Source of the DNA: a virus
Virus record (IMG/VR): IMGVR_UViG_3300043446_005562
Location: 1-64,000 of that record
Strand: one strand, 5' to 3'
DNA length: 64,000 bases
Position 1 is the first letter of the stretch, and each line of letters opens with the position of its first letter. Below, in pieces: positions 54,176-63,537 of this stretch. The translations under genes were made by a program, and so were the position numbers. The notes below the pieces were generated by a model that worked only from the letters and a program-made list of their open reading frames with translations, ran no database searches and was not told the DNA's origin.

Positions 54176-56119
54176 TTAAACCCCGAAAGCTGAGCCTGAA
54201 TTTATATTAGCAGCATCTTCCCTTTTTGTTTGAGTGGCCCGTACATTACCACGAAGTTGTGATCTCAATTGGGTATTTGCCTCGGTCAGGGCTGCAACTT
54301 GTGAATTAAGTTGAGCAATTAGCACCTCGTTACTGATTGCCGTGGCTGCGTCCTCGCCTGCTGAAATTACACTGGCATACTCGGTTGATGAAACCCATTG
54401 CCCGGTGTAGAGTAGACTCTCTGTACCGTCTGTTTTTGACACTAGCGTAATTGTAAACGTATTATCAGTTGAATCCAATATCATTTTAGCCTTTTCTTTG
54501 GGAATTCTAAATGCAATTTGGCCGTTACTAGGTCGGGTCAAATTTGAATCAGTTAGTGCGGCAAATACTAGATCAACGTTATCGCTAAAATTAAGATTGA
54601 ATTGTGAATTGTTGTTCAGATCAAGGGCTTTGTAGGTTGCATCAGTTTTGGTTGAACTTGCTTCGTAAACCGTAAACATGATCACATTGTCTACTGGATC
54701 AATTGGCACAGTTAGTCTGCCCTGACCGTAAATAACCGCATCTCCGCCTGCACTGGCTTGGGATAGTACGTTTTTTTGGCTTAGTCTAATTAGGGGCTGT
54801 TTGATTGGCAGGTACTCGGGTACCTTGACTTGAATGGTTGTGCTTGTGCCGGCCGAGCTTGCTAGATTTGAGGTGCTGGCTATCACCTGTGCTGATTTTG
54901 GAGAAAAGATTGAGCTTGTCTCAAAGTTTTTCTGAACTATTTTATTGTAGACTTTCATTGATTGCGGAGCCTCAGCAAAAGAAATTTTTGCTAAAGTCTT
55001 ACCGTACTTATTGGGATTAATCACGCTCAAAGAACCTGTCCGAATAACTTGGTCTCCGTTCTTTCGATTTATAAGACGTAGCGTATAGTCAATCGACATT
55101 GAAACGGCAAAGCCTGCCTCTTTTAGAATTGGACGATACGTCAATACTTCGTCGAAGTTATTCTCTTGATACACAATCATGTTGCCGGACGGCACCAGGG
55201 TTGAGCCAATTTGTTCATAAATTTGTAATTGGTGAGATATTATCCAGTCCTGATCAGGTCCGCTGTCGTTTAGGGTATCGATTAGGGAATCCGGGAATCC
55301 GCCGTTCCAGGTTCCAAAGAATTCTAGATAATCGCCATCCGCTGCCTCAGCTAAATGGCAGCCAAGTCCATCAAATTTATTGATTTGAGAAACTGCCCCT
55401 TCGTAATAGTTGACGATTTGATAGCGGTCGTACGTCACGTTATTTGGAGCATTGTACTCTTCATAATTTGCCTCCGCTAAAAATACTGAGATTGGCGCGC
55501 CTTTGATAAAACCTAGTCCTCCAGTAATTGCCCATTCAAATGAAGCGCTGCCGAACTGTGAAAAATCTTCGTCAAGCCAAGGAATTGATGGAATCAAAAT
55601 ATCAACGTATCTATCGTATATTGTATTCGCTAAGAATAGGGGTCTAGTGTTATATGTGAATATGTCTTGGGCGGTTTGGGCATCCAACAAAACATTGGCA
55701 AGCTGAATTTGACTTAGATTGTTTAGTTTATGCTTGACTCCGATTATTATGTTTTGAACTTCTGTAAAATTAAAACCTGAAGCAAAATGTACCCTAACCG
55801 TGTCCATTACTAAATTTGAACTTAGGTTAGCATCAAGTTCAGTTTCAGTAATATTTACGTCATATTGGGAATAAATTGGAATTAGTGTAGTATCATTGTA
55901 AATTGCTTTAGATCCACCGACCGAGATTACGCTGAGGTTTCTGGAATTATGAGTTTCATCAGCATAACCATCTGTGTTATAAATCTGAAGAGTGTCTATG
56001 TTTTTGTTATCAACTAGATAGTACGAAGACGACAGCAATGGCGGATTGATTTCGCCAAGTGGAGTTGCTCTGTATTCTAAAACGCAATAGTCGGATAAAT
56101 TTACAAAACTTGAATTCAT
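54176..56119 (-). CDS. Large virion-type protein (647 aa)
   Basis: Beta-rich throughout (VRVHFASGFNFTEVQNIIIG, YDRYVDILIPSIPWLDEDFS), with a C-terminal coiled coil (LIAQLNSQVAALTEANTQL) and a low-complexity end. This is the composition of a tail, fibre or neck protein, but no motif names it. One base from 56121-56945, so it belongs to the structural operon. Confidence 0.62.
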   Translation of the reverse strand: MNSSFVNLSDYCVLEYRATPLGEINPPLLSSSYYLVDNKNIDTLQIYNTDGYADETHNSRNLSVISVGGSKAIYNDTTLIPIYSQYDVNITETELDANLSSNLVMDTVRVHFASGFNFTEVQNIIIGVKHKLNNLSQIQLANVLLDAQTAQDIFTYNTRPLFLANTIYDRYVDILIPSIPWLDEDFSQFGSASFEWAITGGLGFIKGAPISVFLAEANYEEYNAPNNVTYDRYQIVNYYEGAVSQINKFDGLGCHLAEAADGDYLEFFGTWNGGFPDSLIDTLNDSGPDQDWIISHQLQIYEQIGSTLVPSGNMIVYQENNFDEVLTYRPILKEAGFAVSMSIDYTLRLINRKNGDQVIRTGSLSVINPNKYGKTLAKISFAEAPQSMKVYNKIVQKNFETSSIFSPKSAQVIASTSNLASSAGTSTTIQVKVPEYLPIKQPLIRLSQKNVLSQASAGGDAVIYGQGRLTVPIDPVDNVIMFTVYEASSTKTDATYKALDLNNNSQFNLNFSDNVDLVFAALTDSNLTRPSNGQIAFRIPKEKAKMILDSTDNTFTITLVSKTDGTESLLYTGQWVSSTEYASVISAGEDAATAISNEVLIAQLNSQVAALTEANTQLRSQLRGNVRATQTKREDAANINSGSAFGV

Positions 56120-56120
56120 T

Positions 56121-56945
56121 TTATCGATTGTTTAATTTAATTGTCAACCATCTAGGCGAGTAATAGACTCCAACTCCAACCATTGGTGATAGGATTACCG
56201 GACTTTGCATCACTGCACCATAGCCACCAAATAGAGCTAGTCCCAAATAGCCGCTTGGCTTTTTATTTAATTCATGTTCAATTTGAGTTATTCCGCTTAA
56301 ATCAATTTTTGCTGGAAAAGCGGTTTTTGTTGTAATATTTGCAATTTTCGTCTTGGGATCGCGTGCAATTCCAAGTTCTATTCCCATGCCGACGGTCGTC
56401 GTTAAGTCAATGTTACCGGTTTGGATTTTATTGTCCCGAATCTTTGCAAAAACTGATCCCGCAATTTTATAATAATTTAAAGTATCATAGTGCTTGGCAA
56501 TATCAATTAAAATAGTTGAATCATTTATAATACGGCTGCCCTTATCTGCTGATGAATTTTTAAGACCGCTAATTTCTCGATCCTTGAATTCGATTTTTGT
56601 GTTTAAATAGGCGATCATTTCGCCGTCCTTTGAATGATCTTTAACTAGATCCTTAAATTTGGAGTTAAGTTCACGATACTCAGAGTTGAGCATGTCCTTG
56701 TCAGCAGAGAGTAATTTTATTTCAGATAGAGTGTTACCCTGTTTGTCTTGCCAGTATTCCATTGAATCTTTCATGACTTCAACGTTACCGGCGGTTACAA
56801 TTGCTTTTTGTTTCAATAGGGCATTTTCTCTAGCCAAATCATCGGCTTTGCTGCACTGTCTTAATGATAATAAAACAAATAGTGCAATTGCGACAAGCGC
56901 AATGTACTTTAAATTAGAATTAACCAATGACACCAGATTCTTCAT
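56121..56945 (-). CDS. Membrane-anchored coiled-coil protein (274 aa)
   Basis: Transmembrane span (LKYIALVAIALFVLLSLRQC) near the N terminus, a long coiled coil (residues about 35-135) and a C-terminal beta-rich part (GYLGLALFGGYGAVMQSPVI, VGVGVYYSPRWL) reminiscent of outer-membrane-like ends seen in Bacteroidota phage membrane proteins. A spanin-like or envelope-spanning role is possible. Overlaps the next gene by 26 bp. Confidence 0.65.
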   Translation of the reverse strand: MKNLVSLVNSNLKYIALVAIALFVLLSLRQCSKADDLARENALLKQKAIVTAGNVEVMKDSMEYWQDKQGNTLSEIKLLSADKDMLNSEYRELNSKFKDLVKDHSKDGEMIAYLNTKIEFKDREISGLKNSSADKGSRIINDSTILIDIAKHYDTLNYYKIAGSVFAKIRDNKIQTGNIDLTTTVGMGIELGIARDPKTKIANITTKTAFPAKIDLSGITQIEHELNKKPSGYLGLALFGGYGAVMQSPVILSPMVGVGVYYSPRWLTIKLNNR

Positions 56946-57165
56946 TTAGTTCTTGTATAATTTTATAAAAGTCTGGAGACTGTCCAGTCTCTGACTTTAT
57001 TTTATCTATTAGGAGAGTCTCAGCTTCTCTAAGTTTGACAAGTTCCAGTTCAACTTGATTTTTCTGCAAAGTCAACAATCTGGTCTGCTCTTCAATTATG
57101 GATAGAGATTTACGGATTCTATTGTAATCCGAGATGATCTTTTTTATTTCTTCAAGGTGTCTCAT
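56920..57165 (-). CDS. Coiled-coil protein (81 aa)
   Basis: Almost entirely a coiled coil: MRHLEEIKKIISDYNRIRKS, then LTLQKNQVELELVKLREAET. No known family. Overlaps 56121-56945 and sits 2 bp from the 692-aa gene, so it is translated with them. Confidence 0.62.
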   Translation of the reverse strand: MRHLEEIKKIISDYNRIRKSLSIIEEQTRLLTLQKNQVELELVKLREAETLLIDKIKSETGQSPDFYKIIQELNEESGVIG

Positions 57166-57167
57166 TT

Positions 57168-59246
57168 TTATATGCTTTTGATTTTTATACCCTGGCTCAC
57201 TAGTACATCGTATATTGCGTGTAGATAAAAGTCCGATAGACTTGTCTCAGATTTAGGCTCCTCTTCCTTGTCTTTCTTGGAGTCCTCTGACTTTTGAGAC
57301 TGCTCGGTTTTACTAATATTTGTCGTATTATTTGAAACATTTGAGGTGTTTGAAACAGATGATTCGGCGGGTCGATTGACCGTGCTGGTTATTGCCTTAT
57401 TGATTTGAGTTGAGGTTTCCTGGCTGGTATTTTGAATTGTTTGACTTACCCCCTTTAGACTCTCAACCACTGGATTTGGTGGATTAAGAACTTGGCTTGC
57501 CTGATAAGGCCTGATCTGTTTATTCGATTCAAGTCTCGACAGATCCATACGTTTAGACTCTTCGGTTGTGCTGGCAACATCTTCTGCCGGATTTTCGGAC
57601 TCTGATTTTTGGTCGGCTGCTCCCAATAAGGTCGAGGCCGCGCTCTTTCCAAGGGTGGTTTGAGTCTCTTTTGTTTTTGAATCACTAACCGATTTTCTAT
57701 CAACCATTAGCGAATTAATCTCCTTTTGAAAGTCCTTTTGCGTGACATTTGAAGCTGAGGTAGTATTGGTTGTCTCAGCCAATATTGTTGAAATAATTTG
57801 TGGTAAATTACCGGGATTTTTTACATACTGTTGAGCAAATTCTTGCTGCTTTCCCTGATCTAAAGTTAAAAATAACTTTCTTAACTTATAGCTATTTTTC
57901 ATGCCTGGCACCTTTAAGTCCGCATAAAATTTTGCAGTAATAGCGTCCGGCGAAAGGCTATATGTTTGTTGTATTATTGAACCTGTTGTAATGTTTGAGA
58001 GAGAATTAGTAATTGAACTAATTAAATTGTTTGCAGTATTAGTAACTGTCTCCAATTGAGTTGAATTGGAATTGGTCGTGGACTGAGCTGCCTCCTCTTG
58101 GGTCTTTGTTGGAGTTTCCGCAGATTTGGTACCAGTTTCATCAGCCGTCTCTTGCGCTTTTTCGACCGGGGCCGCGCCGGGTACAGTCGGTTGATTTGTT
58201 TTTACCTCAGCTTTTGCAGTCGAAGAGACTGGAGCCTGAGCCTGTTTAGACAGCAGGTCTTTGCTAGTGGCCGGTTCGCCAGTGGAGGCAGATCCTCCAC
58301 CCGCTATACTGGTCAACAGACTACTTGGTTTTAGTGAGTCTTCAACGCCAGGCGATTCAAATGAAAATTTTTCAAAAAAGTATTTAATGAAAATCGGTAT
58401 ATTAAAGTACTTTGCTTTGAATCTAGTGTAAATTGCAGAATTGTCGAGACCCGTCTTATCAACGGTTCCCCTATCTAAAATCTTTCTTACTATTTTTTCA
58501 ATAGTGCCGTTTGGGCCAATGAGCTTTGATACTTTCGCAATGGTCGCCCCATTTTTTTCGTATATTCCATTGGGCTCTTTTTCTTTTTTATAGAGTTCCA
58601 TCAACTCTCCAATGAGTTGAGAATACATTGAATTAAAATCAGATCTTAAAATTTCATCGGTAACTTCGGTTTCCTTGGTATGAGCAATATTCCATTTTGC
58701 AAAAGAGGTCGATAGGAGAGTTTTAAGTCGTGGTTTTATTCCAGGATAGGCTGCTATTAGTTTTAGCATATCCGTGCCTAACTCATTAAACTGATCCTTT
58801 GATATTACGCTGGACCCGCCTTGACGAAATGTGTCATTAACTAACTTGAAGTATCCAGATAGATTTGTATCGTCAACTTTTCTAACCGAATAGGGTTTTT
58901 TGGCGTCCTGCCATTTTATTAAATTCGCCTGGCCGATATCAAGCAGAATTGGACGATCCTTTGTATCAACTAACCAAAAACCTCCATTTTTTCTATCAAA
59001 AAATAATTCTACTAATTTGATCCATGGAGCGGCCTCTTCTGGAGTCTCACCCAAGAATGGAAAAATGAATTGGTCTAGTTCAGAATATGCGGAGTCATAG
59101 GCATCAGCCGCTGTTTTAAAACCGGAATTGATTCCAGGATCAGCTTCTGTGTTGAATCGTTCAAGCCCGACTACCTTTTCACTTCCAGGATTTCTGGAGT
59201 CTTTAATTTCTTGAAAATAGGTATCGTATAGTATGTATTCTGCCAA
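57168..59246 (-). CDS. Large structural-type protein with low-complexity C-terminal half (692 aa)
   Basis: Residues 1-300 are folded (GGFWLVDTKDRPILLDIGQA; AKYFNIPIFIKYFFEKFSFE). From about 310 to 680 the sequence is Ser/Thr/Gln/Glu-rich and repetitive (e.g. QSTTNSNSTQLETVTNTANN), with one folded helical island near 425-500. The end (LSDFYLHAIYDVLVSQGIKI) is again structured. A length-spanning linker protein such as tail or baseplate component is plausible; no family. Confidence 0.62.
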   Translation of the reverse strand: MAEYILYDTYFQEIKDSRNPGSEKVVGLERFNTEADPGINSGFKTAADAYDSAYSELDQFIFPFLGETPEEAAPWIKLVELFFDRKNGGFWLVDTKDRPILLDIGQANLIKWQDAKKPYSVRKVDDTNLSGYFKLVNDTFRQGGSSVISKDQFNELGTDMLKLIAAYPGIKPRLKTLLSTSFAKWNIAHTKETEVTDEILRSDFNSMYSQLIGELMELYKKEKEPNGIYEKNGATIAKVSKLIGPNGTIEKIVRKILDRGTVDKTGLDNSAIYTRFKAKYFNIPIFIKYFFEKFSFESPGVEDSLKPSSLLTSIAGGGSASTGEPATSKDLLSKQAQAPVSSTAKAEVKTNQPTVPGAAPVEKAQETADETGTKSAETPTKTQEEAAQSTTNSNSTQLETVTNTANNLISSITNSLSNITTGSIIQQTYSLSPDAITAKFYADLKVPGMKNSYKLRKLFLTLDQGKQQEFAQQYVKNPGNLPQIISTILAETTNTTSASNVTQKDFQKEINSLMVDRKSVSDSKTKETQTTLGKSAASTLLGAADQKSESENPAEDVASTTEESKRMDLSRLESNKQIRPYQASQVLNPPNPVVESLKGVSQTIQNTSQETSTQINKAITSTVNRPAESSVSNTSNVSNNTTNISKTEQSQKSEDSKKDKEEEPKSETSLSDFYLHAIYDVLVSQGIKIKSI

Positions 59247-59263
59247 GACCTTTAACTTTTTTG

Positions 59264-59272
59264 TTATTTATT
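59264..59272 (-). promoter_or_regulatory. Late promoter motif, leftward
   Basis: Leftward AATAAATAACAAAAAAGTTA, 17 bp before the ATG at 59246. Confidence 0.65.
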
Positions 59273-59291
59273 AAGAAGATTGCACGGTCGA

Positions 59292-59465
59292 TTACTTTGG
59301 ACCGCTCGGCTCAATCTCAAAAGTTTCATTCTGATTCGAGCCAGTCTCTTCAATCAGAAATTTAAGATATTGACTGTATTCATAATACGGCAGCTCATAG
59401 AGAGTCGTAAATGATTGGTTAAGCTTCACGGCAAGAATTCGGTTAATCTCAAATAAGTTCGTCAA
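59292..59465 (-). CDS. Small protein downstream of the hub gene (57 aa), TTG start or +1 frame
   Basis: The open frame starts at a TTG (59465) overlapping the end of the gp26-like gene, in its +1 frame, and has no ATG. Product: MTNLFEINRILAVKLNQSFT, then TLYELPYYEYSQYLKFLIEE and an acidic tail. The L-x-x-LP-x-x-E-Y pattern resembles the very short proteins that follow the hub gene in other contractile-tail clusters. It may begin at TTG by coupling, or be reached by +1 frameshifting. Confidence 0.55.
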   Translation of the reverse strand: MTNLFEINRILAVKLNQSFTTLYELPYYEYSQYLKFLIEETGSNQNETFEIEPSGPK

Positions 59466-60459
59466 GTCCGCCTGAAATAAGGAAAAGATCTTTGACCGTG
59501 AAGCCGGACTGCGAAAAAAGAGGCGATGATACCTTATTTCCGCATTTTGGGCATTGAGTATTAACCATTGATGATCGAGCGTCTTCGATCATTTCTGTGA
59601 ATTTCTTAATGAATGTGAATTTGTTGATATGCCAACCGAATGAACCCTTAGCCAACTCGTTGTACTCCTGTAAATTTAGAGTAGACCAATCTTGAACAAG
59701 ATACGGCGCAACTCCAATAAAGGCTCTATCTGGATTTTTGCCAGTTTTCTTGACGTCTGTGATCCTTGCACGAAGTCGCTCAATTGCACCGATCGTTGGC
59801 ATATAGAGATAGAATGTCTCATTTAATTTTTTGGAATTGATTTCAAAGCACTTGTACTGTGGCGAATAATATTTCATTACCTCTTCAGGTAAATCAATAA
59901 AGCTTAACATCGGGCTCTTGATTTTAACATCATCTGCCCATTTGGTATCGTCTTCGCAGCCAGTTGTACATTCGAATCTTACGTATAGCGAATTTTGATC
60001 AGCTGGAAAGGTCAATTCCTGAATCATGAAGATTAGCGAAAGACGATCTAATTCGGAAATATCTCGCCAAGACAACCAGGATTGGCCGCCCTTGATTTTG
60101 AAACGGCAGCATTTTTCAATTATGTAATTCAGTTTATCATCAACGTCCAACATATCAGCGTCATCGATTGTAGACCACTGTCTAATTTCAGAAACGGTTG
60201 CCGATTTAATTGTGATTTCCGAATTTTCCGGATAGAATAGCCCCTTTGATGGAAGATTCTCCAGAGGTACGTTCTTCCAAAAGAGATCGTTTGGACCGCC
60301 GACCGTTGATTCAAGCATTGGTGTTCGGGCCTGGCCTAGTGAAGTAGGCTGAGTTTCTGCGGGGTTCGGCTGCTTGATGTCCGAATTTAATCCGTACGTT
60401 TTGTCCTGCTTTTCCAAAAAAGCCGACGCTTCGTCCAGAAGATCATCCTTCTCTGTCAT
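59449..60459 (-). CDS. Baseplate hub assembly protein, T4 gp26/gp51 type
   Basis: The LPSKGLFYPENSEITIKSAT segment (residues about 65-85) is the signature of the T4 gp26/gp51-like baseplate hub family, which starts after a disordered N terminus. The rest of the domain (EIRQWSTIDDADMLDVDDKL, DISELDRLSLIFMIQELTFP) follows the family pattern. The C terminus has CPKCGNKVSSPLFSQSGF, a zinc-knuckle-like CxxC. At 336 residues it is longer than T4 gp26 (208), mainly N-terminally. It identifies a contractile-tailed phage. Confidence 0.85.
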   Translation of the reverse strand: MTEKDDLLDEASAFLEKQDKTYGLNSDIKQPNPAETQPTSLGQARTPMLESTVGGPNDLFWKNVPLENLPSKGLFYPENSEITIKSATVSEIRQWSTIDDADMLDVDDKLNYIIEKCCRFKIKGGQSWLSWRDISELDRLSLIFMIQELTFPADQNSLYVRFECTTGCEDDTKWADDVKIKSPMLSFIDLPEEVMKYYSPQYKCFEINSKKLNETFYLYMPTIGAIERLRARITDVKKTGKNPDRAFIGVAPYLVQDWSTLNLQEYNELAKGSFGWHINKFTFIKKFTEMIEDARSSMVNTQCPKCGNKVSSPLFSQSGFTVKDLFLISGGLDELI

Positions 60460-60482
60460 TTGTACTAGATTTGTTTAAGTAA

Positions 60483-60935
60483 TTATATCACGAATTCCAG
60501 GAAGGTTTTCGCTACATGGGATCTAGATTCGTTTAGGCGATCTAGGGTTTCAGGATACACTTCAATTACCTTTGAAGTTTTTGGATCCCGAATAAAGGCT
60601 CTGATTGTTTTGGTTGCCTTGTCTATTTTTAAGGATTCAAATTTGCCAATTACAATTTGTGGATTTTTATCCTTATTTGAGAATGTTGAATTTACCTTTA
60701 CTCCGCTAATTCTAGAGCCCTTTTTGAATTGTTGGCTCATTGCCTTAATTTCATTTTCAAACTCGTCAGTTTCAACTTGAGCCGGTCTAGATAGGTCGGA
60801 TAGTGGTAACAATTTAATTGCAATCCCGTTACTAAATGGGGACTTTGACGCAACAAAATTAAAATCGGCCTTGCCGTAAAACGGTAGGCCCTGCATTGCT
60901 TGCTGTCTCTGTCCAAATGTTAGTACTGGTGTCAT
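60483..60935 (-). CDS. Hypothetical structural-operon protein (150 aa)
   Basis: Starts MTPVLTFGQRQQAMQGLPFY; mixed alpha/beta with RAFIRDPKTSKVIEVYPETL and a helical end. No family. 24 bp upstream of the hub gene start, one base from 60937-61254; almost certainly part of the virion operon. Confidence 0.62.
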   Translation of the reverse strand: MTPVLTFGQRQQAMQGLPFYGKADFNFVASKSPFSNGIAIKLLPLSDLSRPAQVETDEFENEIKAMSQQFKKGSRISGVKVNSTFSNKDKNPQIVIGKFESLKIDKATKTIRAFIRDPKTSKVIEVYPETLDRLNESRSHVAKTFLEFVI

Positions 60936-60936
60936 A

Positions 60937-61254
60937 TTAAACTATACCCGGCGTATTTGTTGTACCCAATAGAGTTACGTTACCTGTAACCTGAATTTTT
61001 GCAATTCTTGCATAAAAGGTTGAACCCTTAAGTAGATGAACGGTTGCACCGGAACCTGATGTTCCCTGTTCAACTGTCCATATTGTAACGTCTTGTGCAG
61101 CGCTTGGATTGTGAACTCCAAAATAGTTAGGAGTCCAGGTTCCAAGAGAACCTGTCGCGGAGCCAAATCCAGATCCATCGGTGAAGGTTGGAGTGTAATC
61201 AGTTGAGGTGTCGCTACTTGTGTGAGTCTTTAAGTATCTTGCGGTTGGTGTCAT
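60937..61254 (-). CDS. Small beta-rich structural-type protein (105 aa)
   Basis: Gly/Ser/Thr-rich beta protein (TDGSGFGSATGSLGTWTPNY; GTSGSGATVHLLKGSTFYAR). Resembles a small capsid- or tail-decorating protein in composition only. Shares the MTP start with its downstream neighbour. Confidence 0.6.
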   Translation of the reverse strand: MTPTARYLKTHTSSDTSTDYTPTFTDGSGFGSATGSLGTWTPNYFGVHNPSAAQDVTIWTVEQGTSGSGATVHLLKGSTFYARIAKIQVTGNVTLLGTTNTPGIV

Positions 61255-61269
61255 TTGTGTTTATGTTTT

Positions 61270-61986
61270 TTAACAAGCACAGTCGCTTGGATCAGTATTG
61301 CTTTTTGTATAGATCACCAATCCTGTAACTTTAATGCTAAACTTAGAGTTTGGATTGTATATCTCTAGCTTATTTATTAAACTGTCAGCGCCACGAGTTT
61401 CTGGATTCGCGAAGTGAGCAAAAAATTGGTGTAGAGGAACTTCAAAGGTTTCAAATAGCCGATTGGTGAATTTTATCTTGCATTCATAATCAGCCGGTAA
61501 AATATCATCCCCGTTTTTATCCTTGGTTGGATACTTGACGTAGAGAATACAGCCTCTAACGTAATTACGGTCGTTTGCGATTACGTAATAGATTGGAGTA
61601 TTTGAAGGATCTAGCGTATAATCAATGTATTCTTCAATTCCTTCGCTAGTTAATGGATAATTAGACGGAGCTCCTGGATAACTGCTTGGGGTAACGTTGT
61701 AAACTGAGTCAGAGGTGTCCGTTGTATTGTCGTCGGTGTGATTGTCAAAAACAACTAGAGTTTCGCCGGCACAAACTTCAAAATCGATCGACAGGCTACT
61801 GTCTACTGGATAGATGAAATTTTCAAGTTCGCAAAAGCTTGCCTCTTTTTTTGAGCCGTTAAAGATGCTGAAACAACGATCAAGTAGCTTGAGAATCTTT
61901 TTCTTTGGATCGGTTGCACATAGATTTGCAAAAGCTGCACTCGTTCTTTTGGCTAATGGATCATCATTAAATTTAATGTACGACAT
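61270..61986 (-). CDS. Hypothetical structural-operon protein (238 aa)
   Basis: Starts MSYIKFNDDPLAKRTSAAFA; beta-rich with a D/T-rich linker (DNHTDDNTTDTSDSVYNVTP). Ends in DPSDCAC, a terminal Cys pair. No family recognised; operon context suggests a virion protein. Confidence 0.6.
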   Translation of the reverse strand: MSYIKFNDDPLAKRTSAAFANLCATDPKKKILKLLDRCFSIFNGSKKEASFCELENFIYPVDSSLSIDFEVCAGETLVVFDNHTDDNTTDTSDSVYNVTPSSYPGAPSNYPLTSEGIEEYIDYTLDPSNTPIYYVIANDRNYVRGCILYVKYPTKDKNGDDILPADYECKIKFTNRLFETFEVPLHQFFAHFANPETRGADSLINKLEIYNPNSKFSIKVTGLVIYTKSNTDPSDCAC

Positions 61987-62001
61987 TCATACTAGACTTT
62001 T

Positions 62002-62709
62002 TTAACGATCAAACGGTTTCTTTAAAGTATTGGTTCCGGCAAGCGGAAGGCCTCTAGCAATAATATCATCAATTGATCTAGTCTTATCTATTCGAGGGTT
62101 TGGAGTAGTTGTTTCAGAAGTCGGTACTGGTTCTTCTTCAATTTGGGAGTCAGCTGGTTCCACCTCGTTGGCCGGGTGTTCATACGGAACCTCAACCGGT
62201 TCAGTCTTGGCCTCAACCTGCTCGGCTTGAGGCTCATCAGCCTTGGAAAGGGTCGATTCAGCCTCTACTGCAATCTCGCTGGGTTTAATGTAGTCAACTA
62301 AAGATTTAATAAAGCCAAGCGCAACAACTGGTAAAATTGCACCGCTGACTATTGAGAGCATTCTCTTTTGATAGATTAACTCCTCATCAACTAGCCCAAA
62401 CAATTCAATCCAGCCCTGAAAATCATGCAGGTGAGTGAATGCATAGTAAGTATTACCCATGGCCTGCATTGCGGTTAAGATTATGAAAAGTCCCCAAACA
62501 ATGCCCTTGTTCATTTTTTCAAGGGTTATGAGAGACGCAAGAGATGCGGCTGCTCCAACTTCAAATGCAATCGCTAGACTTATGGCCAACCAGGTTGGAT
62601 TGGACAACATAAAGAAGTCAATTACGTGAATTGTTGAAATTACTGAAACTAGTAGATAAAGGGTAACAAATGTACCGATTATGAAATAGCCAGTTGCCTT
62701 TTTTCCCAT
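62002..62709 (-). CDS. Membrane protein with acidic tail (235 aa)
   Basis: About four hydrophobic spans (YFIIGTFVTLYLLVSVISTI; AISLAIAFEVGAAASLASLI; GIVWGLFIILTAMQAMGNTY; MLSIVSGAILPVVALGFIK), then a Glu/Pro-rich cytoplasmic tail from about residue 150 (EPQAEQVEAKTEPVEVPYEH). Unusual to have four spans in a virion operon; possibly a membrane receptor-blocking or lysis-control protein. Function unknown. Confidence 0.65.
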   Translation of the reverse strand: MGKKATGYFIIGTFVTLYLLVSVISTIHVIDFFMLSNPTWLAISLAIAFEVGAAASLASLITLEKMNKGIVWGLFIILTAMQAMGNTYYAFTHLHDFQGWIELFGLVDEELIYQKRMLSIVSGAILPVVALGFIKSLVDYIKPSEIAVEAESTLSKADEPQAEQVEAKTEPVEVPYEHPANEVEPADSQIEEEPVPTSETTTPNPRIDKTRSIDDIIARGLPLAGTNTLKKPFDR

Positions 62710-63002
62710 TATTTACTTGATTCTAATTTTTTGATCTCGTTATCGATTTCAGTTTGACGATTTACATCAAGAATCTTACGATCGGTCGATTGAATCATAC
62801 GCTTCTCGGCCTTTAGTCCCTCAATCTCAAGAAACTTGTTAAGCTCTTTGGTTGTGCATAGCGAATCCAGGTGAGAATTTGTAATTTTTTCCTGTTTTTC
62901 AATTTTAGAGATTCGGCTTGAATTGCCGCATTGTTGTACGAATAGGATCAATAACAGACCCAATACAATCTTGTTGAAATGCTTATTTAAGAAATTCATC
63001 AT
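62709..63002 (-). CDS. Membrane-anchored small coiled-coil protein (97 aa)
   Basis: N-terminal span (FNKIVLGLLLILFVQQCGNS) with the conserved-looking CGN lipobox-like Cys, then a coiled coil (SKIEKQEKITNSHLDSLCTT; DVNRQTEIDNEIKKLESSK). Overlaps 62002-62709 by one base. Could be lipoprotein-like or a single-span anchor. Confidence 0.6.
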   Translation of the reverse strand: MMNFLNKHFNKIVLGLLLILFVQQCGNSSRISKIEKQEKITNSHLDSLCTTKELNKFLEIEGLKAEKRMIQSTDRKILDVNRQTEIDNEIKKLESSK

Positions 63003-63020
63003 TTTTAAAAAGACTTTTTG

Positions 63021-63029
63021 TTATTTATT
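63021..63029 (-). promoter_or_regulatory. Late promoter motif, leftward
   Basis: Leftward AATAAATAACAAAAAGTC, 18 bp before the ATG at 63002, at the end of 63029-63535. A second AAATAAATAA phase overlaps it. Confidence 0.6.
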
Positions 63030-63535
63030 TATTTTCGGTTAAAGAAGTTAGTGATAGCCTCTCCGATCTCACGATAGTGTAGTGCACCCTGAGTGATCCA
63101 ATAAATTAAAAAGGCTGCTGCTGTTAACCAAGTAAGAACATAAAAATAGTCCCTAAATTTAGCAGATGGTCGATACTTGATTTGAATGAGATAGGCGTAA
63201 TAGTCTTCGGTTTTGATTCGCTCGGTCTTGGCCTCAATCAATTCACCAAGCTCAGCCTTTTCAAAAATTGGTTTTCTTAGACCCAGTGACTCAAAAACTC
63301 GGCTTCTTTCCAACTCTAAAGCATCAGCTCCGGCCATTAGGGTCTCGGGCTCTAAATTGAGAATGTAATAGGCTCGGGATCTCATATCGAGTCTCATGCT
63401 AAGCTGTTTTAGAGAACCGTCATTTTTTAATTTTTTGACCTGCGATTTATAAAATCTGTGATTAACAATATTTCTTACGCACCTGACTAGGGTCTCGTAA
63501 AACGTAATGGGATTAAGTAGATTAAGTATTTCCAT
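63029..63535 (-). CDS. Membrane protein (168 aa)
   Basis: N-terminal helix-rich part (LNPITFYETLVRCVRNIVNH), a central soluble part, then one strong span near residue 145 (FYVLTWLTAAAFLIYWITQG). Ends HYREIGEAITNFFNRK. No family; 2 bp from the ECF sigma gene. Confidence 0.6.
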   Translation of the reverse strand: MEILNLLNPITFYETLVRCVRNIVNHRFYKSQVKKLKNDGSLKQLSMRLDMRSRAYYILNLEPETLMAGADALELERSRVFESLGLRKPIFEKAELGELIEAKTERIKTEDYYAYLIQIKYRPSAKFRDYFYVLTWLTAAAFLIYWITQGALHYREIGEAITNFFNRK

Positions 63536-63537
63536 AA

